Of a DNA stretch of 53,705 bases, positions 34,301 through 37,374 are shown piece after piece (the first letter of the stretch is position 1; every line of letters starts with the position of its first letter). The translations under genes were made by a program, and so were the position numbers. The DNA is taken from contig JAPLFL010000098.1 in the NCBI GenBank assembly GCA_026390695.1, positions 1 through 53,705 of the forward strand. Reading direction: 5' to 3'. Source of the DNA: Candidatus Kapaibacterium sp. Its GTDB lineage: Bacteria; Bacteroidota; Ignavibacteria; Kapaibacteriales; UBA2268. Under the pieces are notes generated by a model, which did not search any database, had not been told where the DNA came from, and was given only the letters and a program-made list of their open reading frames with translations.

Positions 34301-35254
34301 TAAGGTCGGAGTTAAAATCTGATTTCCGGTAAAAATATAATTACCATCAACTCCAGCACAGAGTTTTGAGCCATTTGACGAAGAAGCAATCGAAAACCAA
34401 TATTTACTCCCAGCAGAAGTTTGCTGATTCCATGAATTTCCTGAATCAGTTGAAGTATAAATATAATTACCATTGGCACAAGCCGCAAGTTTTAAACCAT
34501 CTGACGATGAAGCGATTATGCCCCATCTTTTTGTTCCCGGTGATTGTTGTTCTAACCAAGTGTTGCCTCCGTCTGTCGAAGTATAAATATAACCATTATC
34601 AACAGTAGCGGCGAGTTTTAAACCATCCGACGAAGATGCAATTGAATTCCATCTTCTGCTACCTGAAGAATTTTGTTGAGTCCATGAACTACCACCATCT
34701 GTAGATGTAAAAATATACCCACTATACACAACAGCAGCTAATTTTGAGCCATCGGACGATGACGAAATAGAATTCCAGCTTTTCTTGGATGCAGTCTGAG
34801 ACCATGTAGATCCACCATCTGTCGAAGTATATATATAGCCATTACTATAATCAACTGCAGCAAGTCTGCTACCATCTGAAGAAGATGTTATGCCTGTCCA
34901 TGTATGATTACCTGAACCAGTTCTTGATGTCCATGAATTTCCTCCGTCGGTTGAAGTATAAATATAATCACCTTGTGGAGCAGCCGCTAATGTATTGCCA
35001 TCAGAAGATGAGGTTATTGACCACCATGTTCGATTACCGGCACCTGTTCTTGCTGTCCAAGTGTTTCCTCCGTCAGTTGAGGTATATATATAGCCCCAGG
35101 AATCCACAGCCGATAGTTTAATACCGTCTGATGAGGATGCAACACAATACCAAGAATGTGTCCCTGAATTGGTCTGCTGAGTCCAGTTAAATGTTTGTGA
35201 ATTGGCTGTTACAGCCATTATTAAGAACAATAAATAGAAGTAAATCTTTTTCAT
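10067..35254 (-). CDS. Giant multidomain T9SS surface protein (8,395 residues)
   Basis: One open frame of 25.2 kb encoding a protein of very roughly 0.9 MDa. Signal peptide 1-19 (MKKIYFYLLFLIMAVTANS), with AGGA 6 bases before the ATG. Approximate order: Asp-box propeller 22-313; FN3-like modules (GVCWST signature) alternating with three LamG-like modules (YPFNGNANDMSGNGH) 314-1408; 48 propeller-type repeats 1409-3952; FN3-like 3955-4060; beta-solenoid 4062-5029; FN3-like 5082-5179; five Ig-like modules 5180-5694; three FN3-like modules to 5982; an Asp-rich module (DINGDGDF) near 6120; about seven CARDB-like modules 6209-7119; PKD-like 7122-7205; six Ig-like modules 7205-7812; T9SS type-A domain 8314-8395 (VKPEPASDLINF). 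No enzyme motif is recognised. The likely role is a cell-surface adhesin or gliding-type filament (inference). Transcribed alone, terminated at 10017-10045. Confidence 0.93.
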   Translation of the reverse strand: MKKIYFYLLFLIMAVTANSQTFNWTQQTNSGTHSWYCVASSSDGIKLSAVDSWGYIYTSTDGGNTWTARTGAGNRTWWSITSSSDGNTLAAAPQGDYIYTSTDGGNSWTSRTGSGNHTWTGITSSSDGSRLAAVDYSNGYIYTSTDGGSTWSQTASKKSWNSISSSSDGSKLAAVVYSGYIFTSTDGGSSWTQQNSSGSRRWNSIASSSDGLKLAATVDNGYIYTSTDGGNTWLEQQSPGTKRWGIIASSSDGLKLAACANGNYIYTSTDSGNSWNQQTSAGSKYWFSIASSSNGSKLCAGVDGNYIFTGNQILTPTLTTSSISNITINSASGGGNISDDGGATITSRGVCWNTSPLPTISSNTVTTSGTTGAFSLNLTGLNSGTTYYARAFATNSVGISYGGEQTFTTAEDITAGFIAWYPFSGNANDMSGNGHHGTPNGVQLVNDRFGHSNSAYFFNASSGIDLGSYFTYQTFSISLWVNPYTAQFDYADILDNNHSAGTNFEFQQNGSLLNTFYFAVQPVGQIYPIYFPSNTWSHFVFIKSPNGLLGYLNGNLIQTVNTTTNITYSNQFLRVGQWGGGGRYFGGNIDDLKFYNRVLSSTEVQTLYTEAPPSITTSSIINITTNSADVTGNVTNTGAPQVTRGVCWSTNANPTISGNSATTSGSSGTYSVAITGLTSGVTYHVRAFASNIDGLSYGSDQTFTTNSSPFVTTTAVSNISTVGAVAAGNVTSDGGSTISSRGICWSNSPNPIVSVSSATTAGTTGTFSANISGLVSGTTYFVRAFASNSFGLSYGGEQTFTTANDITQGFIAWYPFNGNANDMSGNGHNGTPNNVSPTSDRFGNPNSAYYFGGNGDVDLGSYFSYQTFSISLWVNPASTQQTYADILDNNHNSYLNFVMQMDGGSINSFSWGAANVGSIQFPVLSANTWYHFVLIKSQDGIKGYLNNSLISTVNTASNINYSDQYLRVGQWGGGGRYFNGIIDDLKFYNRVLSTTEIQALYSEQVPVVTTSIVSNISNNTALAGGNVTNDWGLPVTRGVCWSTSANPTISGNSATISGSSGSYSITISGLTSGIIYHVRAFASNSDGLSYGSDQTFTTTNNLTNGLVAYFPFNSNANDMSGNGHNGSVTGATLTTDRFGVPNSAYYFNGSSYISAPSSTLINSIEQNSILTISGWINMTAASYGTLINKISGGFGSSNGWEFVLDKYYGNGERFWINWTESVYNYNINLNTWYFLSMSYNRSSSTVKFYLNGNFVSSNSYNQQLPVTTDNFYMGVSPVGGIEYFTGKLDDFRLYNRILTDAEILTLYSLQLPTISTNPISNISYNSAISGGNISSDGGSAVTSRGVCWSTSDIPTILNSHSNDASDIGTFSSTISNLTPNTTYYLRAYATNSAGTGYGSSQTFTTTSWLNDPTQNNSVCTALGNQTAQKICPDGNGGYIMTWMDERTGSRDIYAQRVNANGQMAWTNDGIVICSATGSQANPQLISDGSGGAIITWEDNRSGSTWDIYAQKINSNGQIQWAVDGIAIITGSGDQEYPQLTSDGSGGEIITWQDTRNTNHDIFAQRINTNGTIQWNSSGVDICTVGNEQTNPVVCSDLTGGAIISWQDLRTGGWDIYVQRVNSGGTVQWTSGGVNICAVGNDQTYPQIIADGNSGAIVSWLDRRSYYQSDIYAQKVAADGTVLWTGNGVAICTEGNEQSSQQLTADGNGGAIITWADWRAGNWDIYAQRIKTDGSIYWTSQGLAVCSAGNTQDVPQICSDNSGGAIIAWEDYRSGAWDVYAQRITSEGVNRWTSQGVAISSATLNQTAPVIASDGHGNALVFWQDTRNGNSDLYIQNTAAYTTTLNNDQANQNIITDGSGNYIYVWQDLRNGNWDIYAQKVNPSGTELWTAGGVQICTSLYSQQNPQLTSDGNGGAIIVWEDTRSGCSDIFAQRVNSSGVIQWVTNGNPVCQYPSDQEIPQLTTDGSGGAIVTWQDYRRGEWDIFTQRINSSGNLSWAAEGVPSCTATNAQNNPKISTDDLGGAIITWQDLRTGGWDIYIQRVNSTGQIQWAANGINICSVGNDQYAPEIISDGNNGAIIGWVDRRPYYQSDIYVQKIDINGNSIWTGNGLAVCTEGNEQGALKLTSDGFGGAILAWQDWRAGNYDIYAQKVGNQGDMQWTSQGLMVCNAANQQYNPRLCTDGSGGAVISWQDYRNGTNYDVYAQRINPVGTLKWASNGVVISNAVNNQYNSQLASNGQNGVMISIMDESNSAKTQIGLVNTSSLSGTGDNDKLNEQMITDGNGNYIYVWQDERNGNWDIYAQKVNTAGTEQWTSGGVTVCTTPYSQQNPQLISDGNGGVIIVWEDTRNGNGNGNIYAQKLNSNGVSQWTSQGIPVSTAFGTQYSPQISTDGNGGAIITWQDFRNNNWDIFTQHVNSSGTVTWTTDGVVICNSTNHQTNPKLVTDMNGGAIITWMDFRNGGWDIYAQRIDPTGTPQWTANGTGICWTSYDQEYPEIISDGNGGANITWWDSRPYYQWDIYSQKIDFNGNTLWTGQGVPVCTQGNNNYAIKQVSDGNGGIIVTWEDDRAGNWDIYSQKLNAGGEKQWSADGVLLCNANNQQYNPMICSDGSGGAVVSWIDLRNGSDYDIYAQRVTSAGVPRWTNNGVLISNAANNQNSIQMASNGAIGQMIIFTDYSQSSSNLVLVNTSTLNSTHDIDRLNQKIVAIGNGNYIYTWQDEKNGNWDIYAQKVDEAGNELWTAGGVPVCTSIFSQEQPQLVSDGNGGAVITWQDGRGGMNDIFAQKINTNGSVQWAANGVPICTAPSTQNTSQICSDGSGGAIISWLDYRNNNWDIYSQKVTSSGTVTWTSNGVMICNATNKQISQKMTIDMNGGSIITWMDLRTGAWDIYAQRIDASGATKWANNGTGICWSSYDQQYPEINSDGNGGAIITWWDNRPYWHWDIYSQKIDINGNTLWTGQGVPVCSQGNNNYAMKQISDGNGGVIVAWEDDRNGSSNYDIYAQRINTEGGQQWTPTGAAICNASNNQYNPELSSDGSGGAIVSWIDYRNGTDYNIFAQRIKSDGTTKWSKDGILICDAANDQNTIQMATNNINGSMITWTDFRTSNSSEIRMLNTNSLSNVSDLDRINQKITSDGTGNYIYVWQDARNGNWDIYAQKVNTSGTELWTSGGVPVCTAISSQENPQLISDGNGGVILTWDDKRSGITVIYAQKLNNNGIVQWASEGNRVSTSSGVQQMPQLTSDGNGGGIITWQDYRNNNWDIFAQKISSSGTITWANDVAICNASNHQEAPVICSDGSGGAIITWEDFRTGGWDIYVQRVNSAGGIQWTANGINICWVSFNQNNPEIVSDGNGGAIVSWMDFRPSNQWDIYAQKVDASGNQLWTGAGIPIVTTGADQYGNKMVADGEGGAIIAWHDYRNNNWDIYAQRVNNEGGMDWTNQGVPVCTASNTQIYPTITSDGGQGAIIAWEDYRNGSDYNIYAQRIDLNGTNRWTSNGIAFGSAVMDQTNPQIASDGSGGAMLSWQDYSSGTFSNIATNNTLDNQSTLIDDQIAQQVVSDGSGNYIYVWQQENNGNWNIYAQKVDQYGVEQWTRGGVIVCNSAYGQQNPQLTLDGNGGAIISWSDQRFGGLDIYTQKINSSGTAQWASNGISVCNAAGAQEWPQICSDGSGGAVITWNDFRNNNWDIYAQKVSSSGTFSWANNGMAICTAAGNQSGQKIASDGSGGAIITWHDNRNNNWDIYTQKINSSGSTVWTANGINLIANGYTQQSPEIIPDGSGGAIISWWDYRSSNQWDIYAQKVNASGNQLWTYNGMWVCTVGNDQYGVKQCSDGSGGAIFTWHDYRSNNWDIYAQKLNSTGNYVWTSQGIPICTVSGTQIYPQITADVSGGAVIIWQDYRNGSDYDIYAQKINSSGSPQWTSNGLAVWSAANTQQTPMLASDGTGGSMFIWQDQYDGINTVLNHRAAASLFYIYPTVSSSTVNNISFNSATSGGNVTNDGGNPLIARGVCWSTSDNPTVLDSHTSDGSSTGSFSSSVTGLNANTKYYLRAYATNYAGTSYGSSQTFTTSRSTIVSTTIGGNWNDPNTWIGGVAPISSNDVEIDGPVNVNSDAGAVDITVNNGKNLYGTNYLTINGNLINNGLMSGYYYLSSSNHDVSQGSSATFNSYFYNSVSSTTITALTNLNFFGSSNFNMNGGYLNAGNHSLTLNNSFNIYNGTIDAQYLNCNNDSWLGLYSGGGESNYTYLKNWNGSGILNTGYLRIPSNLTLNSNGAIQSVGLNGSASNCQLWVNGALTVNGKISIHPNSNQNDIYQIVIDNGLSTGSSGTVNTNVRCLLTGDLANNGYVLGPVRFSGGNHNLSFATGRSLDNAVFFNYSIPSTTITALSNLSFGGSSPINMYNGAIVMGTNTLTIKDNIYLVYGLIDAANVYTLNNAYLGEWNYQWNPPTYLKNWNGNSALNIGWLNTTSDLTLTSTGKILPVYINGWVGNLQVNGNLTNNGTIAPGLNNNYYAPVNILGNLNNSGTINYGNFTVNGTVQNNGFIINQYGSIAIISYSDVTNNGVWTTNLYFTTNGHNFNQSNSSYFSGNISCATSTTVTGLTDLTFNGECSINMNGGNFNMNSHSFTLKDYSYIFNGTIDAANIYTLDAGSVGNYGGGYTTILRNWPANRTLRIGYITFEGNFTLYPTGKLLLNNYHSYNWDWGMLSVTGDFNNYGLVDRDPSAWAYVHLNIAGNLNNSGTINVPYGELGGNLTNIGNFDNNYGNYALNVNGNVVNNGNLTGNFNVTGGLHNLSSVNQIRNQIYAGSSSSSTINALTNLDFGGSGFICLYGGCLNMGSNTLTLHDSFSVFGVSGGIIDAQNISTLDNSFLGYQWWTSGYITYLKNWSADNTIYTGGLTINSDFTLNTNGKVMPWIWNGYHGNFTVNGNFTNNGYVGNANGANDVFYLNVYGDLNNSGTIFSPYTDGGTYMVHGSVNNNGYMNFYTGNYFYCNNYINNNETNNFITNCSGTFINRGKYNNGQLRMTNSTQPRLIILENNTQINSAYLFSDNYGQWYLNGSPISGQGDYYLYYAPLTNANVGTYYNYSINSNSITIQAPFPPPTLTTPANNEMNVSRTVTLNWTSVENATNYIMQLSNSSDFSNTISYFSGSSNSFTVNNLQSGITYYVRLMAQSSSMSSAWSVSSNFSTSFPVITIGSINANYCQGANISVPITVTNGTFLNGNYYRVQLSDENGSFNNFVNLDYLYSTATSTTINTSIPVTTLAGNRFRIRIYASNPSYFSSDNGSNITINTASLSTGTFSQNSVCLGANFNVAYSTDCVSFNNGNVLYAYLSDYNGSFGNPVQIGSNSTQAGSGIVNVSIPGNVSPSPNYKIKVSSSNPALTGSLSQSSLTINPVNITTMAVTGSPFCQGASVNVNFSSDCNTFASNNVFTAQLSNGFGEFTNPTSIGTLAGSSISTINATIPSSFSTGQGYRIRVVSSNPVSVSSTNGSDLVVNGTVVSIGSIDGSPFCNGAAVSIPFTANSCYNSGNIFTAQISDAYGNFSNPVNIGNLVTTSSATINANLPSNLAPGSYYRVRIVSSNPAVSGLPNNNDLTVVSGTVTPASLVGNSYSAGTQLGLSYNVSGCAYGLGNIFTAELSDANGNFASPVIIGTLNATVSSAITVSIPSNTPIGTNYKIRINSSKPQTTGFLTTGGFSVLLAAPILTSPLNAGSTETLVPSLNWAVSPNASSYTVQLSRSQAFDNLIVNQTITTNAFNVPNPLDNFTMYYWRVKAMNSSSTSYWSNIWGFTTASATLSVPELNSPANNAECVDLNPQLSWTWLTGTRTFEIQVSNSSTFGTLILPPGVDKNTSTQNSFSFPVNFPLGNYSRYYWRAREYNKDGVGEWSLVYSFVSRSGKVALNYPNNNAQNVNVHTTLMWNLLNDVPNYRVQVADNPNFFGTLLFNTTTTSNTFSPTNLITSRNYFWRVRSENGSNCNGEWANYFKFTTSSTTLTNLDYDWTSYDYGNVQLGSSVTHNLRITNNSNQIITLSNITFSSITYSTNVNFPVNIGGYQSYDLPIIFQPGAVGDANASFDLEILANGKSTFNVAGFGFINSTPPTLTYKNDSYYNGTSGVNPISGQPSTDYIYRVIYSDANNDPPLTGYPKVQIDINGDGDFVDASEGSYSMSEIDPSDNNYIDGKEYSIKLNFSTEGVKAYKFIAKDNKGNSATGAATLYIQGPTVRINTVDLCIYANNITMTNYHPDINQTITITTRIRNISNQDANNVSVRFYNQNTLLEEKTISTIYANSYAEVSISRSFDVPGFYPIKVFADEPNYLNDINRLNNYATRPVLVGDYVIPGGIEVSANASPTSVSTCGSVLYWGHADYYNSWDPTTKVCGAEVRAKIVETNQEVVFHSDANGNYYYYFNAPSSVGTYTITGEITDFTLSATMPSVTFSTYTCPSYSSSGASYGGWIGRSGSCAVIGDIIYYTFRFGNYGNQRADNVYLVSKIDGEIVYENVIASLLPGEFFEFTVSHTYLTQGYHSVEAFVDPNHVNTILATSNGSIYYNEYIYFDKPDLVPTNLYMNRSFPDPLQGKNSQLSLQVNNIVCKPSGTCTVKLEDIQNGIVQATYYVALPAISGLSWAYAAFNNVYFATSGQHLLRFTVDNDNIVDEINESNNIYTELIYVNPRKPDLVVSDLITSNSNPNIPGEPINFTFKLSNQGTLAAQNFSVKFYLDDIQLGSTQIISNLSDGTFINVTSASWATVDCAHSLYIVVDEENSIDEYNKQNNSLSETIGKDFDIYLWNGWSFVKSMEINVMMETSLDIYSYIYNHGILDASYLPINYGNPSFGLDFINSLHRQWAVSRNNYYFSTPGDYLIPIYADKDYDGQSTVCEINENNNVCYLYVHVYRQYPDVAVYSEHINPSNLNPDPGEPISLATSFINIGPVSANNFSVDFLMNSVPLGNSVNIPFLAASGESSVACSSTWSSMLEGVHIIRVKLNQLHSMDEINYLNNEASRAIIVGKAADLRFETLVDGNTTYPGLYLYNKNLPYNNLIYGENDYVVARVKNNSNNNASCSIEFYNSVEGTETLFESRPISFYPAEVKIIPVPWTMSSQFGKVVAKLVNCLPGDYNLLNNELSFEFGSRFANTLTMNANASSTLTNTGDPTTLTCTPHGGSGSYFYSWSSNPSGFSSNSSNPTFRPTQNTNFIISMNDGFTTLSNTITVTVQQNQNINTITVGNISANNLCAGNNLIVNYTSSGSFGQSNIFTAQLSDANGSFTSPVNIGTSSGSGSINATIPAGTAQGSNYSVRIVSSDPAITSSNATSGITINAPSLLIGTLSSNTFCRETGVEISVIANNCYNNGNVYTAYLSDANGNFANQINIGSVTAVGSSTINATIPSDIAQGSSYRLKLVSTNPVKTSEVYTDNLTILPASIADVSYVGTSFCPGEPTTVDWKVACGRFSTSNTFLIQISDAIGSFTNPINLGQFVGRSSGTTTVNIPDQTPAGSGYVIRVYTSNVETTNWALGRHFEVKAPTISGINIPTTSFCRDDNFTIPFEANSCYLSGNQYSAQLSDKNGGFDNPLNIGTVTAIGSSTIHAIIPASLQPGGAYRIRIVSTNPIVISQDNGSNLTVNPPSISTGSIAVGPYCVNSRLNVSWTVSCGSFDASNTFTVQLSDANGLFGIVKNLGTYQGNSSGQLAVTIPQTITNSTAYRIRVITSNPFVNGSDNGSDITLLLPVVTVGTINGSPFSSGSNMTIPYTANSCFGSSNTFTAQLSDANGLWTNPVVLGTSSSSVSGIINGFIPETTESGGKYRVRIISSNPSTIGEDNGINLTILLTNFRQCSNIVFTNNSSGSITFNWENGTGGKRLVIMGLNSQVTWTPTNQVELINPASSNWYNASELASGQRLVANGPISNTLTVTNVPAGDVWVRIYEYNGSGVYTAYKMNTADLNPNQLKLFSLTQILSPQVDGSPFAIGISAMDRGGNKLIQTNNLPVLIGNSGLPGICTSGSIAPGSATIQPLNFTVTTNLTWTAGNSGCIDGAAQLKVSADNFLTSYSNVFALIPSEPTVQASTLALTSPDKTTISVKRTVTGNGTRTLVVAKANVSPGIVTDGYWYLDNTGTSGTFGLSNCVLADGLTYVCANFDRTLLTTQAVNIGGFVCNTNYYLRLYNFNGAKNPNLSTGWKGSNLHPVNYLLVSSTWNPKNKLTPACKDGSGYGLEFAGLRLRSSLKRVYLEWQTALESGIRGFEIYRAELNDGETPVYSKVASYERVSVLHAVNTEVGNQYHYIDDDASLKPGQNYIYKLNYVAYDGSSFDLSEEPICILTMSMENLATMMISDVKPEPASDLINFDMELSDEQAVTIDIVDLNGIQMINLYDGKIFKSGIYNVVIPISKVESGTYFLRVSGMAETIVNKFIIIK
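11820..13640 (-). repeat. Ig-like module array B (six copies)
   Basis: Six modules of about 100 residues in the giant protein. Each has a cysteine near the start (for example SFCPGEP, PYCVNSR), a second one (NNCYNNGN, VACG) in most copies, then FTAQLSDANGSF, an 'INATIP' strand and YRIRIVSSNP. The paired cysteines could form a disulfide in each module. The same family forms array A at 18175-19715, so the block was probably copied within the gene. Confidence 0.8.
13900..16630 (-). repeat. CARDB-like module array
   Basis: About seven beta-sandwich modules with the CARDB pattern: PDLVVSDL at the opening, 'NQGTLAAQNFSVKFYLD' in the middle and 'VDEENSIDEYNKQNN' at the end. Such modules are common adhesive or spacer units in secreted bacterial proteins. 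Confidence 0.75.
18175..19715 (-). repeat. Ig-like module array A (five copies)
   Basis: Five modules related to array B, opening with motifs such as INANYCQGANISVPI, GSPFCQGASVNV and GSPFCNGAAVSIPF, followed by the QLSDxNGSF strand and YRIRVVSSNP. FN3-like modules lie on either side. Confidence 0.78.
20170..23070 (-). repeat. Beta-solenoid region with four ~205-residue repeats
   Basis: Four repeats spaced 605-645 bp (near 22750, 22145, 21500 and 20857). Each opens with 'TTITALTNLNF', continues with a 'GTIDAxNxxTL' rung and 'YLKNWNG', and ends in a 'VNGNLTNNG' ladder. The Asn/Gly ladder pattern is typical of surface beta-helices. Confidence 0.75.
23400..31030 (-). repeat. 48 propeller-type repeats in six higher-order units of eight
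   Basis: Each ~53-residue repeat follows QxxPQLxSDGxGGAIIxW, then xDxRxGxWDIYAQKV and xWTxxGxxxC. Every eighth repeat has the special form GNYIYVWQDxRNGNWDIY. The same codon of that special repeat lies at 30938, 29669, 28397, 27122, 25844 and 24575, so the higher-order unit is 1269, 1272, 1275, 1278 and 1269 bp, always a multiple of three. Other positions are also conserved between units, such as the fifth repeat with RPYYQWDIY-like sequence. Eight repeats per unit fits one eight-bladed beta-propeller, hence six propellers in a row (structural inference). Confidence 0.85.
31030..34315 (-). repeat. Alternating FN3-like and LamG-like modules
   Basis: Five FN3-like modules with the signature 'SRGVCWSTSxNPTIS ... 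YHVRAFASN' and three LamG-like modules opening 'FIAWYPFNGNANDMSGNGH' (about 33440-34015, 32260-32840, 31340-31950). LamG 1 and 2 remain clearly alike at DNA level over long stretches, including their ends near 33480-33540 and 32285-32350, pointing to a fairly recent internal duplication. Confidence 0.78.
34316..35191 (-). repeat. Seven-repeat Asp-box propeller
   Basis: Seven repeats of about 42 residues with 'ASSSDGLKLAA' and 'GYIYTSTDGGNTW'. The Asp-box STDGGxTW occurs in six and is degenerate in the last. Seven repeats fit a seven-bladed sialidase/BNR-type beta-propeller at the N-terminus of the giant protein. No sialidase catalytic arginine triad is apparent, so binding or scaffolding is more likely than catalysis. 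Confidence 0.82.
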
Positions 35255-36039
35255 TGAGAATCCTACAATTTATAATAAAATATTTTTAATCATAAGTCTG
35301 TGAACTTTTATTGAAAAACAAAAACAGATGAACAAAATTTATAGCTTTAAATTTAAAAACTATATTTTATTCTGCCTGAAGAAGCTGAATAGTAGCCGCT
35401 AATTTATTTTTTAGATTAATAAAGTAAAATTATTTAATATATATATCCTTAGTATTTACCAGAATGCAAATTTAATAATTATTTTTATTTAATCCAAGAC
35501 TTTTTACATCATTTTTAGCATATTTTTAGTAGGTTTTTTCATTAAAATTTCATATAAAATTTGCTATAAAACTTTGATAAATTTTTCAATAAAAATAAGA
35601 TTATATGAGCTTTGATAAATGATTCCCTTTTAAAGAACAGAAATGACAATGCCGAAGAACACCAGCTATCCATACCCGAAAGGTAATGTTACTAAGATAA
35701 AGAAAATAATAATTCAAAATGTGATTAATTAACACAGCCCCGGTAATAGAAGGTAGAAAGAAGGATATGAGCATTTAGGATTAGAGTTAGAATAAATCAA
35801 TGAATTATTTGCGCTGGACTCCCACTTATAAAAGAGGTATTTAGAAACAAGACTGATCCATTCACAATAAATCACCAAAAATTCAATAGCCCCGAGCCTG
35901 TCTCGAAAGCTGAATATTTGCCAAAATTGTCATTTTTGCGAATGCGGGAATCCCCTTCCAATACCGCTTTAAGGGATTTCTGCATGCGAGACTAACTCAA
36001 TTAAATTGTAATTACATAGTTTAACTGGAGTACAATTCC
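35255..36039. other. Intergenic region upstream of the giant gene
   Basis: 785 AT-rich bases with no convincing gene. It holds the 5' region of the giant gene (AGGA ribosome site at 35261-35264, minus strand), a short polypurine piece with the CCGG...TAGAAGGTAGAA motif (about 35746-35767) related to the tracts near the tRNAs, and a decayed palindromic element at 35929-35990. No promoter could be assigned with confidence. Confidence 0.6.
35929..35990. repeat. Decayed copy of the ATTCCTGCGAATGC palindrome
   Basis: Begins GTCATTTTTGCGAATGCGGG and ends GGGATTTCTGCATGCGAG, recognisable as the 27-bp-stem element of 7906-7974 and 37192-37260 but with several mismatches in both arms, so an old insertion. 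Confidence 0.6.
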
Positions 36040-36750
36040 TTATTTCTCAAGAATCGCTTCATTCAAAAATTCCATAAAAGGCAGGACTACACGAGCTTTC
36101 TTGCATATTATAGGAATTAGTTTATCAGAAAATACAATATCATAATCCAAATTATCAAATAAAGTGAAACCTTTCATCTTCAAGAATTCTCCTGCTGGAT
36201 GATCTGACGGGAAACCGGGTGGTACGCGTTTTAATTTGCCTGAATCCCACATTTGGCGCATTTCTCCACGAATTTTCCTATCTTTTAATAATTCATCAAA
36301 ATACTGCCAATCCTCAGCTATTCTTCTTCTTATGGCTTTCAACTCAGGTGATTCGGGAGCATGAATTCCAGCAGCAAAAAAAGATTCTTCAGGTGAATAA
36401 TGAAAATAAATTCCAAGCCAATTATCGCGCCTGTCATCTGATTTTTCGGGAATGTAAGGGAAATAAATACCGAGATTTGTTTTATAGGGTTCTTTATTGG
36501 CACTGAATCGGATATCACGGTATATTCTGAAGGTTGATCGTTTAGGATCGGCAATATATGGCAATCTTTCACCGGCAAAAGCCATACCTACAGCACTAAC
36601 AAATGCTTTAGCAGCATCTTTGACATATTTTTCATATCTGGGTTTATTGATCTCGAACCACTGGCGGTTATTATTATTTTTTAATTCGGAAAAAAAATTA
36701 TGCATCTCGCTTGAGAATGACTGGAAGCCGGTATCTATAGATTTTTTCAT
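36040..36750 (-). CDS. DUF2461 family protein
   Basis: 236 residues, soluble, no signal peptide or membrane segment. It shows the DUF2461 pattern: FFSELKNNNNRQWFEINK near 19-36, KRSTFRIYRDIRFSANKEPYK in the first half, GIYFHYSPEESFFAAGIH in the middle and PAGEFLKMKGF near 190. The length is normal for the family (about 210-240). Function is unknown in the literature I recall, so none is proposed. It stands alone, with repeat-rich spacers on both sides, and shows no frameshift or truncation. Confidence 0.92.
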   Translation of the reverse strand: MKKSIDTGFQSFSSEMHNFFSELKNNNNRQWFEINKPRYEKYVKDAAKAFVSAVGMAFAGERLPYIADPKRSTFRIYRDIRFSANKEPYKTNLGIYFPYIPEKSDDRRDNWLGIYFHYSPEESFFAAGIHAPESPELKAIRRRIAEDWQYFDELLKDRKIRGEMRQMWDSGKLKRVPPGFPSDHPAGEFLKMKGFTLFDNLDYDIVFSDKLIPIICKKARVVLPFMEFLNEAILEK

Positions 36751-37030
36751 ATTATTTTATTAAATAATTCAACATCCTATTGAAGTCGAATAGATATCAA
36801 ATTAATTGTAAAAGTACAATTTATAGATATTTCATTTTAAACTAATAATGATATTTTTTTGTAAAAGCATTTTCAGAATATTTTGTGAGTCGTTTATGAG
36901 CGGTTTTATTGATTGTTTAGTTTTGTCGAATTAATTTTGTGATATTGTTCTTTGAAAATAGTAAATAGATAACTGTTAATACCAATTCTTTTCAATCATA
37001 CTATATATATTTTCTTGTTTCATCGTAGGA

Positions 37031-37260
37031 GAGACTGCGTGAAAACGATGAATTTCCAATGGAATGTCATTCCTGCGAATAAGCTTGGGTAAAAACTCCT
37101 TATTGCTGTCATTCCTGCGAATAAGCTTGGGTAAAAACTCCTTATTGCTGTCATTCCTGCGAATAAGCTTTGGTAAAAACTCCTTATTGCTGTCATTCCT
37201 GCGAATGCAGGAATCCCATAAGGTGCCATAGATTGGGATTCCTGCATTCGCAGGAATGAC
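37031..37260. repeat. Second 42-bp repeat array ending in a perfect 27-bp palindrome
   Basis: GTCATTCCTGCGAA starts at 37066, 37108, 37150 and 37192, again exactly 42 bp apart. The first segment carries GAGACTGCGTGAAAAC; the next three carry AAGCTTGGGTAAAAAC or a one-base variant. The array ends in a perfect 27-bp inverted repeat (37192-37218 and 37234-37260). Same design as the locus at 7671-7999 but with a different inner unit. Confidence 0.88.
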
Positions 37261-37374
37261 ATTTTTGTTAAATATGTGGCTTTTGAGATAGCCTCATTGT
37301 AAGAATTTTAATCAGAAAATATACAAGATCAGAATTACTTTCGTGTGCTTCCAAAACTTCAATTAATACTTTAA

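Noticed and set aside
11697-34608. Dozens of 60-170-codon frames on both strands inside the giant gene
   Set aside because: They are shadows of the repetitive 8,395-residue frame, with compositions that mirror its codons and no ribosome sites or family motifs.
10067-35254. Sialidase activity of the Asp-box region of the giant protein
   Set aside because: Asp boxes are structural; the arginine triad and catalytic tyrosine of sialidases are not visible in the seven repeats.
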